A DNA stretch of 64,000 nt from Pseudomonas sp. RIT-PI-q (GTDB taxonomy: Bacteria; Pseudomonadota; Gammaproteobacteria; Pseudomonadales; Pseudomonadaceae). Within the stretch, counting starts at the first letter, position 1; every line of letters starts with the position of its first letter. A program made the translations under genes and the position numbers. The stretch is from NCBI RefSeq assembly GCF_001297125.1, contig NZ_LHPC01000055.1:1-64000 (forward strand). Reading direction: 5' to 3'. Below the pieces are notes generated by a model, which searched no databases, was not told the DNA's origin, and saw only the letters and a list, made by a program, of their open reading frames with translations. Of this stretch, positions 26,642 through 36,244 are shown in pieces.

Positions 26642-29515
26642 ATGTCCCAGTTGCCGTCCTTGAGTCAGTTACGCGACCCCAATGCCTTCCTTCGCCGCCA
26701 CCTCGGGCCCGATGCCGCCGAGCAGCAGGCGATGCTCGACAGCCTCGGCCTCGGTAGCCGGGTCGAGTTGATCGAACAGACGGTGCCGCCGGGAATCCGC
26801 CTGAACCGGGCGCTCGACCTGCCGCCAGCCCTCGACGAAGAAGCCGCGCTGGCCAAACTTCGGGGTTACGCCGAGCAGAATCAGGTCTGGACCAGCCTGA
26901 TCGGCATGGGCTACCACGGCACGCTGACGCCAACCGTCATCTTGCGCAACGTGCTGGAAAATCCCGGTTGGTACACCGCCTACACGCCCTATCAACCGGA
27001 GATCGCCCAAGGCCGTTTGGAAGCGCTGCTGAATTTCCAGCAATTAACCATCGACCTTACTGGCCTGGAACTGGCCAATGCCTCACTGCTGGACGAAGCC
27101 ACCGCAGCGGCGGAAGCCATGGCCCTGGCCAAGCGTGTCGCCAAGTCCAAAAGCAATCTGTTCTTCGTCGACGAAAACTGTCATCCACAGACCATTTCCG
27201 TGGTGCAGACCCGTGCCGAAGGCTTCGGCTTCGAACTGATCGTCGACGCTGTGGATAACTTGAAACAGCACCAGGTGTTCGGCGCGCTGCTGCAATATCC
27301 CGACACCCACGGCGAGATTCACGACCTGCGCCCCTTGATCGATCACCTGCATGCCCAGCAAGCGCTGGCCTGTGTCGCCACCGATCTGCTGAGCCTGCTA
27401 TTACTGACGCCGCCGGGAGAGTTAGGCGCCGATGTGGTGTTCGGTTCATCCCAGCGTTTCGGCGTGCCGATGGGTTACGGCGGGCCGCACGCGGCGTTTT
27501 TTGCCAGCCGCGATGAGTACAAACGGGCGATTCCCGGACGGATCATCGGTGTCTCGAAAGACGCTCGCGGCAACACCGCGCTGCGCATGGCCCTGCAGAC
27601 CCGTGAGCAACACATCCGTCGGGAGAAGGCCAACTCGAACATCTGCACCGCCCAAGTGCTGCTGGCCAACATCGCCAGTTTTTACGCGGTCTACCATGGC
27701 CCGGAAGGGTTGAAGCGGATTGCCCAGCGAGTTCACCGGCTGACCTGCATCCTTGCCGCCGGCCTTGAGCGAAACGGTATCACCCGCCTCAATCAGCATT
27801 TCTTCGACACCCTGACTCTGGAAGTCGGTGGCACTCAGACGGCGATCATCGAAAGTGCCCAGGCGGCACAGATCAACCTGCGCATTCTCGGCCGCGGGCG
27901 ACTGGGCCTGAGCCTCGACGAAACCTCTGACGAATCCACCGTGGCGAAGTTGTTCGATGTGTTCCTCGGTGCCGATCATGGGCTGAACGTCGACGAACTG
28001 GACGCTGACACCCTGGCCTCCGGCATTCCCAATGGGCTGCTGCGTACCTCGCCGTATTTGCGTCACCCGGTGTTCAGCGCCCATCACAGCGAAACCGAGA
28101 TGCTGCGTTACCTCAAGCAACTGGAAAACAAGGACCTGGCGCTCAATCAATCGATGATCCCGCTGGGCTCTTGCACCATGAAGCTCAACGCCACCAGCGA
28201 AATGATCCCCATCACCTGGCCACAGTTCGCCAACCTGCACCCGTTTGTGCCGAAAGAGCAGGCGCTCGGCTATTCGCTGATGATCGAGGAACTGGAGCGC
28301 TGGCTGTGTGCGATCACCGGTTTCGATGCGATCTGCATGCAACCCAACTCGGGTGCCCAAGGCGAGTACGCCGGGTTGCTGGCGATCCGCAAATACCACG
28401 AGAGTCGCCATCAGGGCGCCCGGGATATCTGCCTGATCCCGTCCTCGGCCCACGGCACCAATCCGGCTTCGGCGCAGATGGCCGGCATGCGGGTGGTGAT
28501 CGTCGAGTGTGATGAGGCGGGCAACGTTGATCTCGATGACCTGAAGGAAAAAGCGGCGGATGCCGGGGACAAACTCGCCTGCCTGATGGCGACGTATCCT
28601 TCGACCCATGGCGTCTACGAGGAAGGCATCAGCGAAATCTGTGAAGTTATCCACAGCCATGGCGGGCAGGTGTATATGGATGGCGCCAACCTCAATGCCC
28701 AGGTCGGGCTGGCGCGGCCGGCGGACATTGGCGCCGACGTGTCCCACATGAACCTGCACAAAACCTTCTGCATTCCCCACGGCGGCGGCGGGCCGGGCAT
28801 GGGGCCGATTGGTGTGCGGGCCCATCTGGCACCGTTCGTGGCCAATCACCCGGTGGTGCCGATCGACGGGCCGTTGCCGCAGAACGGCGCGGTCAGCGCG
28901 GCGCCCTGGGGCAGTGCGAGCATCTTGCCGATCAGTTGGATGTACATCGCCATGATGGGACCGCAACTGGCGGACGCCAGCGAAGTGGCGATCCTCGCCG
29001 CGAATTACCTGGCGCAGCATCTGTCCGGCGCGTTCCCTGTGCTCTACACCGGGCGCAACGAGCGGGTGGCACACGAATGCATCCTCGACTTGCGGCCGCT
29101 CAAGGTGCTGACCGGGATCAGCGAGGAGGACGTGGCCAAGCGCTTGATGGACTACGGCTTCCACGCCCCGACCATGTCGTTTCCGGTGCCGGGAACGTTG
29201 ATGGTCGAACCGACCGAGAGCGAATCGAAGGCCGAGCTGGACCGGTTTATCGGGGCGATGCTGAGCATTCGTGCAGAAATTACCGAGGTGCAGAACGGCA
29301 ACTGGCCGGCGGAAGACAATCCGCTGAAACGCTCGCCGCACACATTGGCTGATATCACCGGAGTTTGGGAACGGCCCTACAGCATCGAGCAGGCAGTGAC
29401 GCCGGATGCGCACACCAAGGCGCATAAATATTGGCCGGTGGTGAACCGTGTGGATAACGTGTACGGCGACCGGAATCTGTTCTGCGCCTGTGTCCCGGTA
29501 GACGATTACCGCTGA
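26642..29515 (+). CDS. gcvP: Glycine dehydrogenase (decarboxylating), P protein
   Basis: PLP enzyme that decarboxylates glycine and loads the aminomethyl group on GcvH. The 957-residue single-chain form is typical of gammaproteobacteria (E. coli 957). N-terminal half: FLRRHLGPD and MGYYHG-like [11 protein letters not shown]-terminal half: the PLP lysine Lys707 in NLHKTF followed by the glycine-rich loop [12 protein letters not shown]. It has its own promoter region of about 150 bases shared with the divergent aminotransferase gene. A REP doublet and terminator follow. Confidence 0.97.
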   Translation: MSQLPSLSQLRDPNAFLRRHLGPDAAEQQAMLDSLGLGSRVELIEQTVPPGIRLNRALDLPPALDEEAALAKLRGYAEQNQVWTSLIGMGYHGTLTPTVILRNVLENPGWYTAYTPYQPEIAQGRLEALLNFQQLTIDLTGLELANASLLDEATAAAEAMALAKRVAKSKSNLFFVDENCHPQTISVVQTRAEGFGFELIVDAVDNLKQHQVFGALLQYPDTHGEIHDLRPLIDHLHAQQALACVATDLLSLLLLTPPGELGADVVFGSSQRFGVPMGYGGPHAAFFASRDEYKRAIPGRIIGVSKDARGNTALRMALQTREQHIRREKANSNICTAQVLLANIASFYAVYHGPEGLKRIAQRVHRLTCILAAGLERNGITRLNQHFFDTLTLEVGGTQTAIIESAQAAQINLRILGRGRLGLSLDETSDESTVAKLFDVFLGADHGLNVDELDADTLASGIPNGLLRTSPYLRHPVFSAHHSETEMLRYLKQLENKDLALNQSMIPLGSCTMKLNATSEMIPITWPQFANLHPFVPKEQALGYSLMIEELERWLCAITGFDAICMQPNSGAQGEYAGLLAIRKYHESRHQGARDICLIPSSAHGTNPASAQMAGMRVVIVECDEAGNVDLDDLKEKAADAGDKLACLMATYPSTHGVYEEGISEICEVIHSHGGQVYMDGANLNAQVGLARPADIGADVSHMNLHKTFCIPHGGGGPGMGPIGVRAHLAPFVANHPVVPIDGPLPQNGAVSAAPWGSASILPISWMYIAMMGPQLADASEVAILAANYLAQHLSGAFPVLYTGRNERVAHECILDLRPLKVLTGISEEDVAKRLMDYGFHAPTMSFPVPGTLMVEPTESESKAELDRFIGAMLSIRAEITEVQNGNWPAEDNPLKRSPHTLADITGVWERPYSIEQAVTPDAHTKAHKYWPVVNRVDNVYGDRNLFCACVPVDDYR

Positions 29516-29520
29516 AACAC

Positions 29521-29625
29521 ACACGCCCCCTGTAGGAGCTGGCTTGCCAGCGATGGAGTGTCAGTCGACATCAATGTGGCTGACCCACCTTCGCTGGCAA
29601 GCCAGCTCCTACAGGGGCGTGTGTG
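29521..29625. repeat. REP doublet (CTGGCTTGCCAG core)
   Basis: Long inverted copies (about 36 bases each with one unequal base) around GGAGCTGGCTTGCCAGCGA. The only copy of this core type in the window. Confidence 0.88.
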
Positions 29626-29631
29626 TCGGGC

Positions 29632-29663
29632 AAAAAAATGCCGCTCATGTGAGCGGCATTTTG
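29632..29663. terminator. Bidirectional terminator between gcvP and the DUF2388 gene
   Basis: ATGCCGCTCA and TGAGCGGCAT arms with an A-run on the left and TTTT on the right; serves both convergent genes. Confidence 0.85.
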
Positions 29664-29677
29664 TTTAGCGGTAAGTC

Positions 29678-29995
29678 TTATTCGGAAGCGACGGCATTCT
29701 TCGCCAGGATCGCATTCGCCAATTCCATGTCCGTCGCCTGCAGGCCCGGGTTGTCGGCGCGGACTTTCTGCATCGCGGCTTCCAGGTACGGACCGCGGAT
29801 GCCGCCGTCGCTGGCGACGAAGCTGCCGGCATCGTCCTGAGCAGCAACGATCAGTTTGTGATCCTTGAAGGTCAGGTAGGTCGAACCGGTGGTTGCACCG
29901 GAAGAGATGACGTTACGCCAAAAGCTATCGGCCATCGCCGAACCGACTGGCAGGGACAACAGGGCGAGGGTAGCGACAGCAAGTTTGAGACGCAT
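29678..29995 (-). CDS. DUF2388 domain protein, exported
   Basis: A 105-residue protein with a signal peptide (MRLKLAVATLALLSLPVGSAMA, then DSFWRNVISSG). The body SSGATTGSTYLTFKDHK and DDAGSFVASDGGIRG, and the end NAILAKNA, mark the DUF2388 family, which is common in Pseudomonas, often in several copies, and has no known function. ATG at 29995 with GGAG nine bases upstream. Probably periplasmic. Stands alone between gcvP and the NfeD gene. Confidence 0.85.
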   Translation of the reverse strand: MRLKLAVATLALLSLPVGSAMADSFWRNVISSGATTGSTYLTFKDHKLIVAAQDDAGSFVASDGGIRGPYLEAAMQKVRADNPGLQATDMELANAILAKNAVASE

Positions 29996-30063
29996 GATGG
30001 GTGACTCCACTGGGTTATCTACGGCGTTGGATTGCCAATCACCCAGTCGAGTTCCATAGCGGC

Positions 30064-30513
30064 TTATTCAGCCGGTTCTACCAGCAAAATCGCCCCTTGC
30101 TGCCCGACCACACGAACCCGGCTACCCGGTGCAGCATCCGGGCCTCGGGCCATCCACACGCCATCGGCGACTTTTATCTTGCCGCGGCCATCGACAATGG
30201 CTTCATGCACCACGAAGGTTTTACCGATCAGTTCCTGACCTCGCAGGTTGAGGTTCGGCTGATCGCTCTCACGCACGGCGCTGCGTTGGCGTCGCCACCA
30301 ATACAGCGCCGTGGCGATCGAGAGCAGGCCGAACAGCAGGAACTGCAATTCCCAGGACAGGTCCGGCGCGACAAAGGTCAGCACGCCAACAGCGGCGGCG
30401 GCCATGCCGATCCACAGCAGATAACCGCCGGCGCCGAATACTTCGAGAATCAGCAGCACCGTGCCCAGTGCCAGCCAGTCCCAGAAGGAAAGATGCTGCA
30501 GAAATGCCCACAT
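30064..30513 (-). CDS. NfeD family membrane protein
   Basis: A 149-residue inner-membrane protein. Two or three hydrophobic spans in residues 5-75 are followed by an OB-fold NfeD C-terminal domain (GQELIGKTFVVHEAI, GVWMARGPDAAPGSRVRVVGQQG). It is the short NfeD form that lacks the protease domain and pairs with a stomatin/paraslipin, which is encoded eight bases upstream in the same operon. Thought to help organise membrane microdomains or protein quality control. Confidence 0.9.
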   Translation of the reverse strand: MWAFLQHLSFWDWLALGTVLLILEVFGAGGYLLWIGMAAAAVGVLTFVAPDLSWELQFLLFGLLSIATALYWWRRQRSAVRESDQPNLNLRGQELIGKTFVVHEAIVDGRGKIKVADGVWMARGPDAAPGSRVRVVGQQGAILLVEPAE

Positions 30514-30521
30514 AGCGTGCC

Positions 30522-31442
30522 TCAGGCTTTCTTGTTATCGAACGTGGCCTTGACGATTTCGCCGATGCCGCCGACTGCACCGATCATCGAACTGGCTTCG
30601 AGCGGCATCAGGATCACTTTGCTGTTGTTGGCCGAGGCCAGTTTGCCCAGCGCATCGATGTACTTCTGCGCGACGAAGTAGTTGACCGCCTGCACGTTGC
30701 CGCCAGCGATGGCTTCGGACACCACTTTGGTCGCCTGGGCTTCAGCTTCGGCCTGACGTTCACGGGCTTCGGCTTCGAGGAATGCGGCCTGCCGACCGCC
30801 TTCGGCCTCAAGGATCTGCGCCTGCTTCTTGCCTTCTGCGGTCAGGATGGCAGCCGCTCGCAGGCCTTCGGCTTCGAGGATTTGCGCGCGTTTGATCCGC
30901 TCGGCCTTCATCTGCCCGGACATTGCCGCCATCAGGTCAGCCGGCGGACTGATGTCCTTGATCTCGATCCGGGTGATCTTGATGCCCCACGGCGCCGTGG
31001 CTTCGTCGACGGTACGCAGCAGTTTTTCGTTGATCCCGTCGCGCTGGCTGAGCATCGCGTCGAGCTCCATGGAGCCGAGCACGGTGCGGATGTTGGTTTG
31101 CAGCAGGTTGCGAATCGCGTGTTCGAGGTTGTTCACCTCGTAGGCGGCCTGAGCGGTGTTGACCACCTGGAAGAAGCACACCGCATCGATCTGCATCGTA
31201 GCGTTGTCGGCGGTGATGACTTCCTGCGGCGGAATGTCCAGCACGCTTTCCATCACGTTGATCTTGCGACCGATGCGGTCCATCACCGGGATGATGATGT
31301 TCAGGCCTGGCTTGAGGGTGTTGGTATAACGGCCGAAACGCTCGACCGTCCATTGGTAACCCTGCGGCACGACTTTGAAACCCATGAACAGAATGGCGAC
31401 CACGAGGCCGACAAAAAGTAAAAGCACGCTGCCGATCTGCAT
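30522..31442 (-). CDS. SPFH/Band 7 paraslipin (QmcA/YbbK-like)
   Basis: A 306-residue membrane protein: one N-terminal span ([20 protein letters not shown]), a Band 7 domain ([19 protein letters not shown], and [15 protein letters not shown]) and a long Ala/Glu-rich helix ([22 protein letters not shown] region) that would oligomerise. The C-terminal [14 protein letters not shown] is typical of paraslipins. AGGGA precedes the ATG. Operon with the NfeD gene; the pair forms membrane scaffolds, and in E. coli QmcA is linked to FtsH-type proteolysis. Confidence 0.92.
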   Translation of the reverse strand: MQIGSVLLLFVGLVVAILFMGFKVVPQGYQWTVERFGRYTNTLKPGLNIIIPVMDRIGRKINVMESVLDIPPQEVITADNATMQIDAVCFFQVVNTAQAAYEVNNLEHAIRNLLQTNIRTVLGSMELDAMLSQRDGINEKLLRTVDEATAPWGIKITRIEIKDISPPADLMAAMSGQMKAERIKRAQILEAEGLRAAAILTAEGKKQAQILEAEGGRQAAFLEAEARERQAEAEAQATKVVSEAIAGGNVQAVNYFVAQKYIDALGKLASANNSKVILMPLEASSMIGAVGGIGEIVKATFDNKKA

Positions 31443-31770
31443 AACGATTCCCTGTTGATCAAATGAAATGGCGATCGCAGAAGTGTAGCGGCGCGGGTCG
31501 GGGATAAGTACCGATAGTCGGCCCTCGCATCATCAGGAGACACAATAGGTAAATGCCAGTCAGTTAAGCGATACGCAATTTATCGCAGCTGGCGAAGACT
31601 GCGTTCGGCTCTGTAGCAGCTGTCGAGCTTGCGAGGCTGCGTTCGGCTGCGAAGCAGTCGTAAAACCTGAACTTGCGGTTTTCCTGATACTCCGCGTTGT
31701 CTGATTTCACGACTGCTTCGTCCGATCGCGGCCCGAACCGAACGCAGGCTTCGCCAGCTGCTACAAGGCG
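31443..31770. other. Intergenic region with a complex inverted repeat
   Basis: No gene. From 31583 to 31766 several nested inverted segments pair: GCAGCTGGCGAAG with CTTCGCCAGCTGC, TGTAGCAGCTG with CAGCTGCTACA, and CGAAGCAGTCGT with ACGACTGCTTCG. The left 110 bases are the promoter region of the paraslipin operon. Confidence 0.6.
31583..31766. repeat. Nested inverted repeat, second repeat family
   Basis: About 184 bases holding three pairs of inverted arms (10-13 bases each) built on CAGCTGCTACA and GAAGCAGTCG. It is unlike the REP doublets in core sequence. The arms are not in simple order, suggesting one element inserted into another. Confidence 0.7.
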
Positions 31771-33555
31771 CTATTTCTGCTCGCTCTGCGGCGTCACCCG
31801 CAGCACCTCCTCGATCGTGGTCAACCCCGCTGCGACTTTCTGCGCCCCCGACAGCCGCAAACTGCGCATGCCTTCCTTGAACGCCTGGCGCCGGATCGCC
31901 AGCAAGTCGGTGTCGGGATTGATCAGCGCCTTGACGCCGTCAGTCAGTTGCATGATTTCGTACACCCCGGCGCGGCCGCGATAGCCGGTGTCGCGGCATT
32001 CCAGGCAACCGATGGCGCGTTGTGCATTGCTCGGCAACGGTGCCTGCCAGGGCCGGGTCAAGGTTTGCCAGTCTTCTTCGCCCAGCGTCAACGGCGCCTT
32101 GCAGTGCGGGCACAAGGTGCGGACCAGACGCTGGGCCATGACGCCAAGCACCGTGGCTTTGATCAGGTAATGCGGCACGCCGAGTTCCAGCAGGCGGCTG
32201 ATCGCGCTGGGCGCATCGTTGGTGTGCAGCGTCGACAACACCAGGTGGCCGGTGAGCGCGGCCTGAATCGCCATTTCGGCTGTTTCGAGGTCGCGGATCT
32301 CGCCGATCATGATGATATCCGGATCCTGCCGCATCAGCGCGCGCACACCGGCGGCGAAGGTCAGGTCGATGTTGTGCTGGACCTGCATCTGGTTGAACGC
32401 CGGCTCGACCATTTCGATCGGGTCTTCGATGGTGCAGAGGTTGACCTCGGGCGTCGCCAGTTTTTTCAGCGTGGTGTACAGCGTGGTGGTTTTACCGGAA
32501 CCGGTCGGCCCGGTGACCAGGATGATGCCGTTGGGCTGGCTCGTCATGTCCTGCCAGCGACGCAGGTCTTCGGCGGAGAAGCCCAACTGATCGAAATTCT
32601 TGAGCAGCACTTCCGGGTCGAAAATCCGCATGACCATTTTTTCGCCGAAGGCGGTCGGCAATGTCGACAGGCGCAGTTCGACTTCGCCACCGTCCGGGGT
32701 CTTGGTTTTTACCCGGCCGTCCTGGGGTTTGCGCTTTTCCGCGACGTTCATTCGCCCCAGGCTTTTCAGGCGACTGACGATGGCCATGGTCACCTGCGGC
32801 GGGAATTGATAGACGTTGTGCAGCACGCCGTCGATGCGAAAGCGCACGGTGCCTTGCTCGCGTCGGGGTTCGATGTGGATGTCGCTGGCGCGCTGCTGGA
32901 ACGCGTACTGGAACAACCAATCGACGATGTTGACGATGTGTGCGTCGTTGGCGTCGGGCTCCTGGTCGCTGGCGCCGAGGTTGAGCAACTGTTCGAAGTT
33001 GCCCAGGGTGTTCATCTGCTGATCGGCGTTGGTCGCGCCGCTGACCGATTTGGCCAGGCGAAAAAACTCCACACTGAAGCGCTGGATGTCGATCGGGTTG
33101 GCCACCACGCGCTTGATCGGCAGTTTCAGGACGTGGGTCAGGTCGGCTTCCCAACCGTTGACGTACGGCTGGGCGCTGGCCACGGTCACCGCGTCGCGAT
33201 CGATGGCGACCGCGAGAATTTTGTGGCGCTGGGCGAAGGCGTAGGACATCAATGGGGTAATGGCCGCGACGTTGATTTTCAGCGGGTCGATGCGCAAGTA
33301 AGGTTGGCCGGCCTGCTGCGACAGCCACAGGGTCAGGCTTTCCAGGTCGAGGTGTTTGCCGGGGCGGCTGAGGTCGTCCAGCTGCTGGCTGGCGATGAAC
33401 TCCAGCGGGTGCATCTGGCCATTGGCGGCGTGACGGCGTCGGGCATTCAGCGCGTGTTCGGCCGAGTCCTGGCTGATAAAGCCTTGGGCGACCAGTTCAC
33501 GCAGCAAATCATTGAGATCCAGCCAGCGGTCCTGAATGGCAAGTTGAACGGACAT
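31771..33555 (-). CDS. GspE/PulE/PilB-type secretion ATPase
   Basis: A 594-residue hexameric ATPase. The N-terminal part is a MshE/GspE N-domain (LRELVAQGFISQDSAEHAL and LRIDPLKINV). The C-terminal motor has Walker A GPTGSGKTTTLY, the Asp box, Walker B DPDIIMIGEIRD, a His box, and two CxxC pairs (CPHC, CLEC) of the zinc-binding CM domain. GAGGAG precedes the ATG. No other type II secretion or pilus gene is adjacent, as with its P. aeruginosa counterpart near gcv genes, so its partner machine is elsewhere or unknown. Confidence 0.9.
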   Translation of the reverse strand: MSVQLAIQDRWLDLNDLLRELVAQGFISQDSAEHALNARRRHAANGQMHPLEFIASQQLDDLSRPGKHLDLESLTLWLSQQAGQPYLRIDPLKINVAAITPLMSYAFAQRHKILAVAIDRDAVTVASAQPYVNGWEADLTHVLKLPIKRVVANPIDIQRFSVEFFRLAKSVSGATNADQQMNTLGNFEQLLNLGASDQEPDANDAHIVNIVDWLFQYAFQQRASDIHIEPRREQGTVRFRIDGVLHNVYQFPPQVTMAIVSRLKSLGRMNVAEKRKPQDGRVKTKTPDGGEVELRLSTLPTAFGEKMVMRIFDPEVLLKNFDQLGFSAEDLRRWQDMTSQPNGIILVTGPTGSGKTTTLYTTLKKLATPEVNLCTIEDPIEMVEPAFNQMQVQHNIDLTFAAGVRALMRQDPDIIMIGEIRDLETAEMAIQAALTGHLVLSTLHTNDAPSAISRLLELGVPHYLIKATVLGVMAQRLVRTLCPHCKAPLTLGEEDWQTLTRPWQAPLPSNAQRAIGCLECRDTGYRGRAGVYEIMQLTDGVKALINPDTDLLAIRRQAFKEGMRSLRLSGAQKVAAGLTTIEEVLRVTPQSEQK

Positions 33556-33645
33556 GCGGGCTCCTCATGAACAACAGTCCGCAAAGGATAGTCGCGGACC
33601 CGCTGATCGTTGGGCCACTACCCGACGAAGCCGTTTCGAGTTCTT

Positions 33646-33984
33646 TCAGCCTGCCGCCTGAACCGGCTCATCCCACGCAGAATCGGCGGCTTGCAGCTCT
33701 ACCGAACAGACGCTGATCAGGTTACGCAATTTTTCCGCGATGACCTGGGCGCGATGCCAGGTCAATCCGTCGATGACGATGTCTACCGACAGCAAATCAT
33801 CCATGCGCTGCACGTTGACCTGTTGCGGCGTCAGGAATTGCATGGCGAACAGGTTCAGCGCCCGGCACAGCACATCCGGTTCGGCCTCGGCCAGCAGTTG
33901 GTAGTGAACGCGGCAGTGGCCGTTGCTGATGTTCCAGACATCGGCGCGGGCGGGCGGGGTGTTCACGGCTTCTAGATGCGGCAT
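33646..33984 (-). CDS. ACT-like small protein of unknown function
   Basis: A 112-residue soluble protein. After about 18 residues comes a beta-alpha-beta-beta-alpha-beta pattern (HCRVHYQLL, PDVLCRALNLFAMQF, NVQRMDDLLSVDIVID, AQVIAEKLRNLI, SVELQ) that looks like a single ACT domain, similar in plan to the small IlvM subunit of acetolactate synthase, though I cannot name it. GGAG precedes the ATG at 33984. Divergent from an Lrp-type gene, whose product also ends in an ACT-like domain, with a 14-base palindrome between. It may be a target of that regulator. Confidence 0.65.
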   Translation of the reverse strand: MPHLEAVNTPPARADVWNISNGHCRVHYQLLAEAEPDVLCRALNLFAMQFLTPQQVNVQRMDDLLSVDIVIDGLTWHRAQVIAEKLRNLISVCSVELQAADSAWDEPVQAAG

Positions 33985-34070
33985 GGTCGGGTCTCCAAAA
34001 TCACTGGAGGAATTTTTACATTCGGGGCGAGGCATTTCTTATCTATGATTGGCGTTATGGGCGATTTATC

Positions 34071-34084
34071 GAATTGCGCAATTC
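34071..34084. promoter_or_regulatory. Perfect 14-base palindrome, candidate operator
   Basis: GAATTGCGCAATTC lies 27 bases before the Lrp-type gene ATG and about 85 bases before the divergent gene. Size and symmetry fit AsnC/Lrp sites, which often include autoregulation. Confidence 0.5.
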
Positions 34085-34111
34085 ATGAAGCTATAAATCA
34101 CAGGTTTTTTT

Positions 34112-34576
34112 ATGCACAGCGAGCTGGACGGCTACGACCGCAAGATTCTGGCGTTGCTGCAAGAGGACGCTTCGCTCTCCAGTGCGCAGATTGCTGACCA
34201 GGTGGGGCTCTCGCAATCGCCGTGCTGGCGGCGGATACAGCGGATGAAGGAGGAGGGGATCATTCGCGGGCAGGTAACGTTGCTCGACCGCAAGAAAATA
34301 GGCCTGAACACGCAAATTTTTGCCGAGATCAAACTCAACGCGCACGGCCGTTCGAACTTCACCGAGTTCACCGAGGCGATTCGCGGTTTTCCCGAAGTGC
34401 TGGAGTGTTATGTGTTGATGGGGTCGGTGGATTTCTTGCTGAGGATTGTGACGGCGGACATCGAGGCGTATGAGCGCTTCTTCTTTGAGAAGCTGTCGAT
34501 GGTGCCGGGGATTCAGGAGGTCAATTCGATTGTGGCGTTGTCGGAGATCAAGTCGACGACGAGTTTGCCGGTCTGA
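34112..34576 (+). CDS. Lrp/AsnC family transcriptional regulator
   Basis: A 154-residue regulator: helix-turn-helix in residues 3-60 (LDGYDRKILALLQEDA, then SSAQIADQVGLSQSPCWRRI) and a RAM/ACT effector domain (GRSNFTEFTEA, LECYVLMGSVDFLLRIV, PGIQEVNSIVAL). Length is standard. The helix-turn-helix marks it as the common local type controlling one or two neighbours rather than global Lrp. Divergent from the ACT-like gene with a palindrome between them. Effector unknown, likely an amino acid. Confidence 0.92.
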   Translation: MHSELDGYDRKILALLQEDASLSSAQIADQVGLSQSPCWRRIQRMKEEGIIRGQVTLLDRKKIGLNTQIFAEIKLNAHGRSNFTEFTEAIRGFPEVLECYVLMGSVDFLLRIVTADIEAYERFFFEKLSMVPGIQEVNSIVALSEIKSTTSLPV

Positions 34577-34600
34577 GGTTTTGTGGTGGATGGGCGGGCC

Positions 34601-34694
34601 TCTTCGCGGGCAAGCCCGCTCCCACAGGTTTTATCGTTGTACACATATTTTGTGTTCGCCGACGGTCCTGTGGGAGCGGGCTTGCCCGCGAAGG
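34601..34694. repeat. REP doublet (G-type core)
   Basis: Inverted copies of TCTTCGCGGGCAAGCCCGCT between convergent genes; the right copy ends six bases before the CYTH gene stop. Confidence 0.9.
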
Positions 34695-34699
34695 CGGTC

Positions 34700-36067
34700 T
34701 TACATGCGCAGCAGCATTTTCCAGGCACGGTTCTGATACACCGCAATCGCCTGCTGCTTACGCGCATCCAGCGATTCGTCGGTGATCGGCTCGTTAGCCA
34801 GTTGCGCCAGTTTGTTCAGCTCACCGTACAGGCGATCCATTTCCGGAATGTCCAGCACGTTACGCGCATGGTGCATCCAGGCCTGGATGCGCTCGATGCG
34901 CGGCAGTTGCTCGGCGAGGTCTTCCGGCTGTTGCTGGTAACGCTGCAATTGCAGGGACGTGGCTTCCTCGCCCAGCAGGCGCGGCAACCAGCTGCCCAAT
35001 TGCGCGGCGCCCTGGCGATTGCCACGAACGTTGCGATCGGCAGCCCAGGTGCGGGCCAGCAACCAGCGCGAGGTGTTCAGGGAGAACAGGCCCCAGCGCG
35101 GGTCTTCGAGTTCTTCGAGAAACTGCTCCGGCGCGGCTTTGCGCACGTCTTCGTCGTCGATGCCGGCTTGTACCAGCGGGCGCCAGTCTTCCAGCAAGGC
35201 ATCCAGTGCAACGCGCAGATCGTGAGTCGACTGACGCGGTGCGGCCTGGCCCAGGCTGCTGAGCAATGCGCGCAGTTCAGCGAGGTTTTCGACCCAGTCC
35301 TGCAATAGGCGCCAGTGACCATTGAAACGATACTGCTCGGCCAGACGCTGGCTGCTGCCCAGCAAGTGCCAGCTCAGGGCGGCGAAGGCGTCGTCCAGCG
35401 GCATTTCGGCGGTGATTTGTGGCGCTGGCAGGCTCAACGAGTAGCTGTTGGCGTCGTACAGGCGATAACCGCGCTCGGCCTTGCTGATGTCGCACGGCAT
35501 CAGGGCCAGGGTTGCGGCCAACTCGGCGGCCAGCTCCAGCAACGCGGCCGGTTCGCCTTCGCGCAGTTCCAGTTCCAGCTCGCAGATTTCTTCTTTCTGT
35601 TTGCCGACGATGACGTGGCCCAGGTCCAGCGCGGCTTCGATGACCACTTTGGTCTTGCCACGGCCCCAAGCGATTTCCGCGCGTTCGCGGATGAAATCGG
35701 TGGTGAAGATCGGCTTCAGGGTTTTCTTGTCCAGCTCGGCCAGCTCTTCAGGCCAGCATTCGCCGTCGAGTTTCTTTACGTCGAGCTTGGCTTTGGGCAG
35801 GTTCCAGTCGTACTCGTTACGCTCGGACAGACCGGCGACACTATGGCCGCGAGTCTTGAGGGTCTGAATCACTTCTTCGCCATCGCGGCGCAGGCGCAGG
35901 GCAACCTTGGCGCGGGCCAGGTCGCGCTCAGGCGTGTCGAAGTACTGGTTCATCAACTCACGGCGTTCCCAGCCACTTTTGTTGCGTTTTTTCAGGAGCG
36001 GGTGTTCGCGCAGGGCGGCGAGGGTTTCGCGGCTGACGCGGAGTTTGATTTCGGTTTCTTTCTGCAT
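34700..36067 (-). CDS. CYTH-CHAD domain inorganic triphosphatase
   Basis: A 455-residue soluble protein. The N-terminal CYTH tunnel domain (residues about 1-205) starts with the defining ExExK motif (Glu4, Glu6, Lys8 in KETEIKLR) and has further charged positions (LRLRRDG, VIQTLKTRG, IELELELREG-like CELELELREG). The C-terminal CHAD domain (about 225-455) is helical with conserved His (STHDLRVALDALLEDW, MHHARNVL). Relatives such as E. coli YgiF hydrolyse inorganic triphosphate; CHAD domains bind polyphosphate. Sits beside argE and argA as in other Pseudomonas. Confidence 0.9.
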   Translation of the reverse strand: MQKETEIKLRVSRETLAALREHPLLKKRNKSGWERRELMNQYFDTPERDLARAKVALRLRRDGEEVIQTLKTRGHSVAGLSERNEYDWNLPKAKLDVKKLDGECWPEELAELDKKTLKPIFTTDFIRERAEIAWGRGKTKVVIEAALDLGHVIVGKQKEEICELELELREGEPAALLELAAELAATLALMPCDISKAERGYRLYDANSYSLSLPAPQITAEMPLDDAFAALSWHLLGSSQRLAEQYRFNGHWRLLQDWVENLAELRALLSSLGQAAPRQSTHDLRVALDALLEDWRPLVQAGIDDEDVRKAAPEQFLEELEDPRWGLFSLNTSRWLLARTWAADRNVRGNRQGAAQLGSWLPRLLGEEATSLQLQRYQQQPEDLAEQLPRIERIQAWMHHARNVLDIPEMDRLYGELNKLAQLANEPITDESLDARKQQAIAVYQNRAWKMLLRM

Positions 36068-36244
36068 GGCCGGAAAATCCAGGATCGGGAGCGCAGCCGG
36101 GGGAATGTGTGGCTGCCAAGGTCGTGCAGTGTACAGGACTCATTCGAGATAGGGTCTGTTGACGCTTGGCGACGAACCGCAACGGTTTATTCCTGTCGCC
36201 AGATGGTTCTATGATGGACTTCAATCCGGGAGTTGGAGTCAGCG

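Noticed and set aside
27446-29524. Open frame of 692 codons antisense to gcvP
   Set aside because: Same reason: shadow of a highly biased gene, no recognisable motif or ribosome site.
31948-33570. Open frame of 540 codons antisense to the GspE-type ATPase
   Set aside because: The minus strand encodes clear Walker motifs; this is its mirror.
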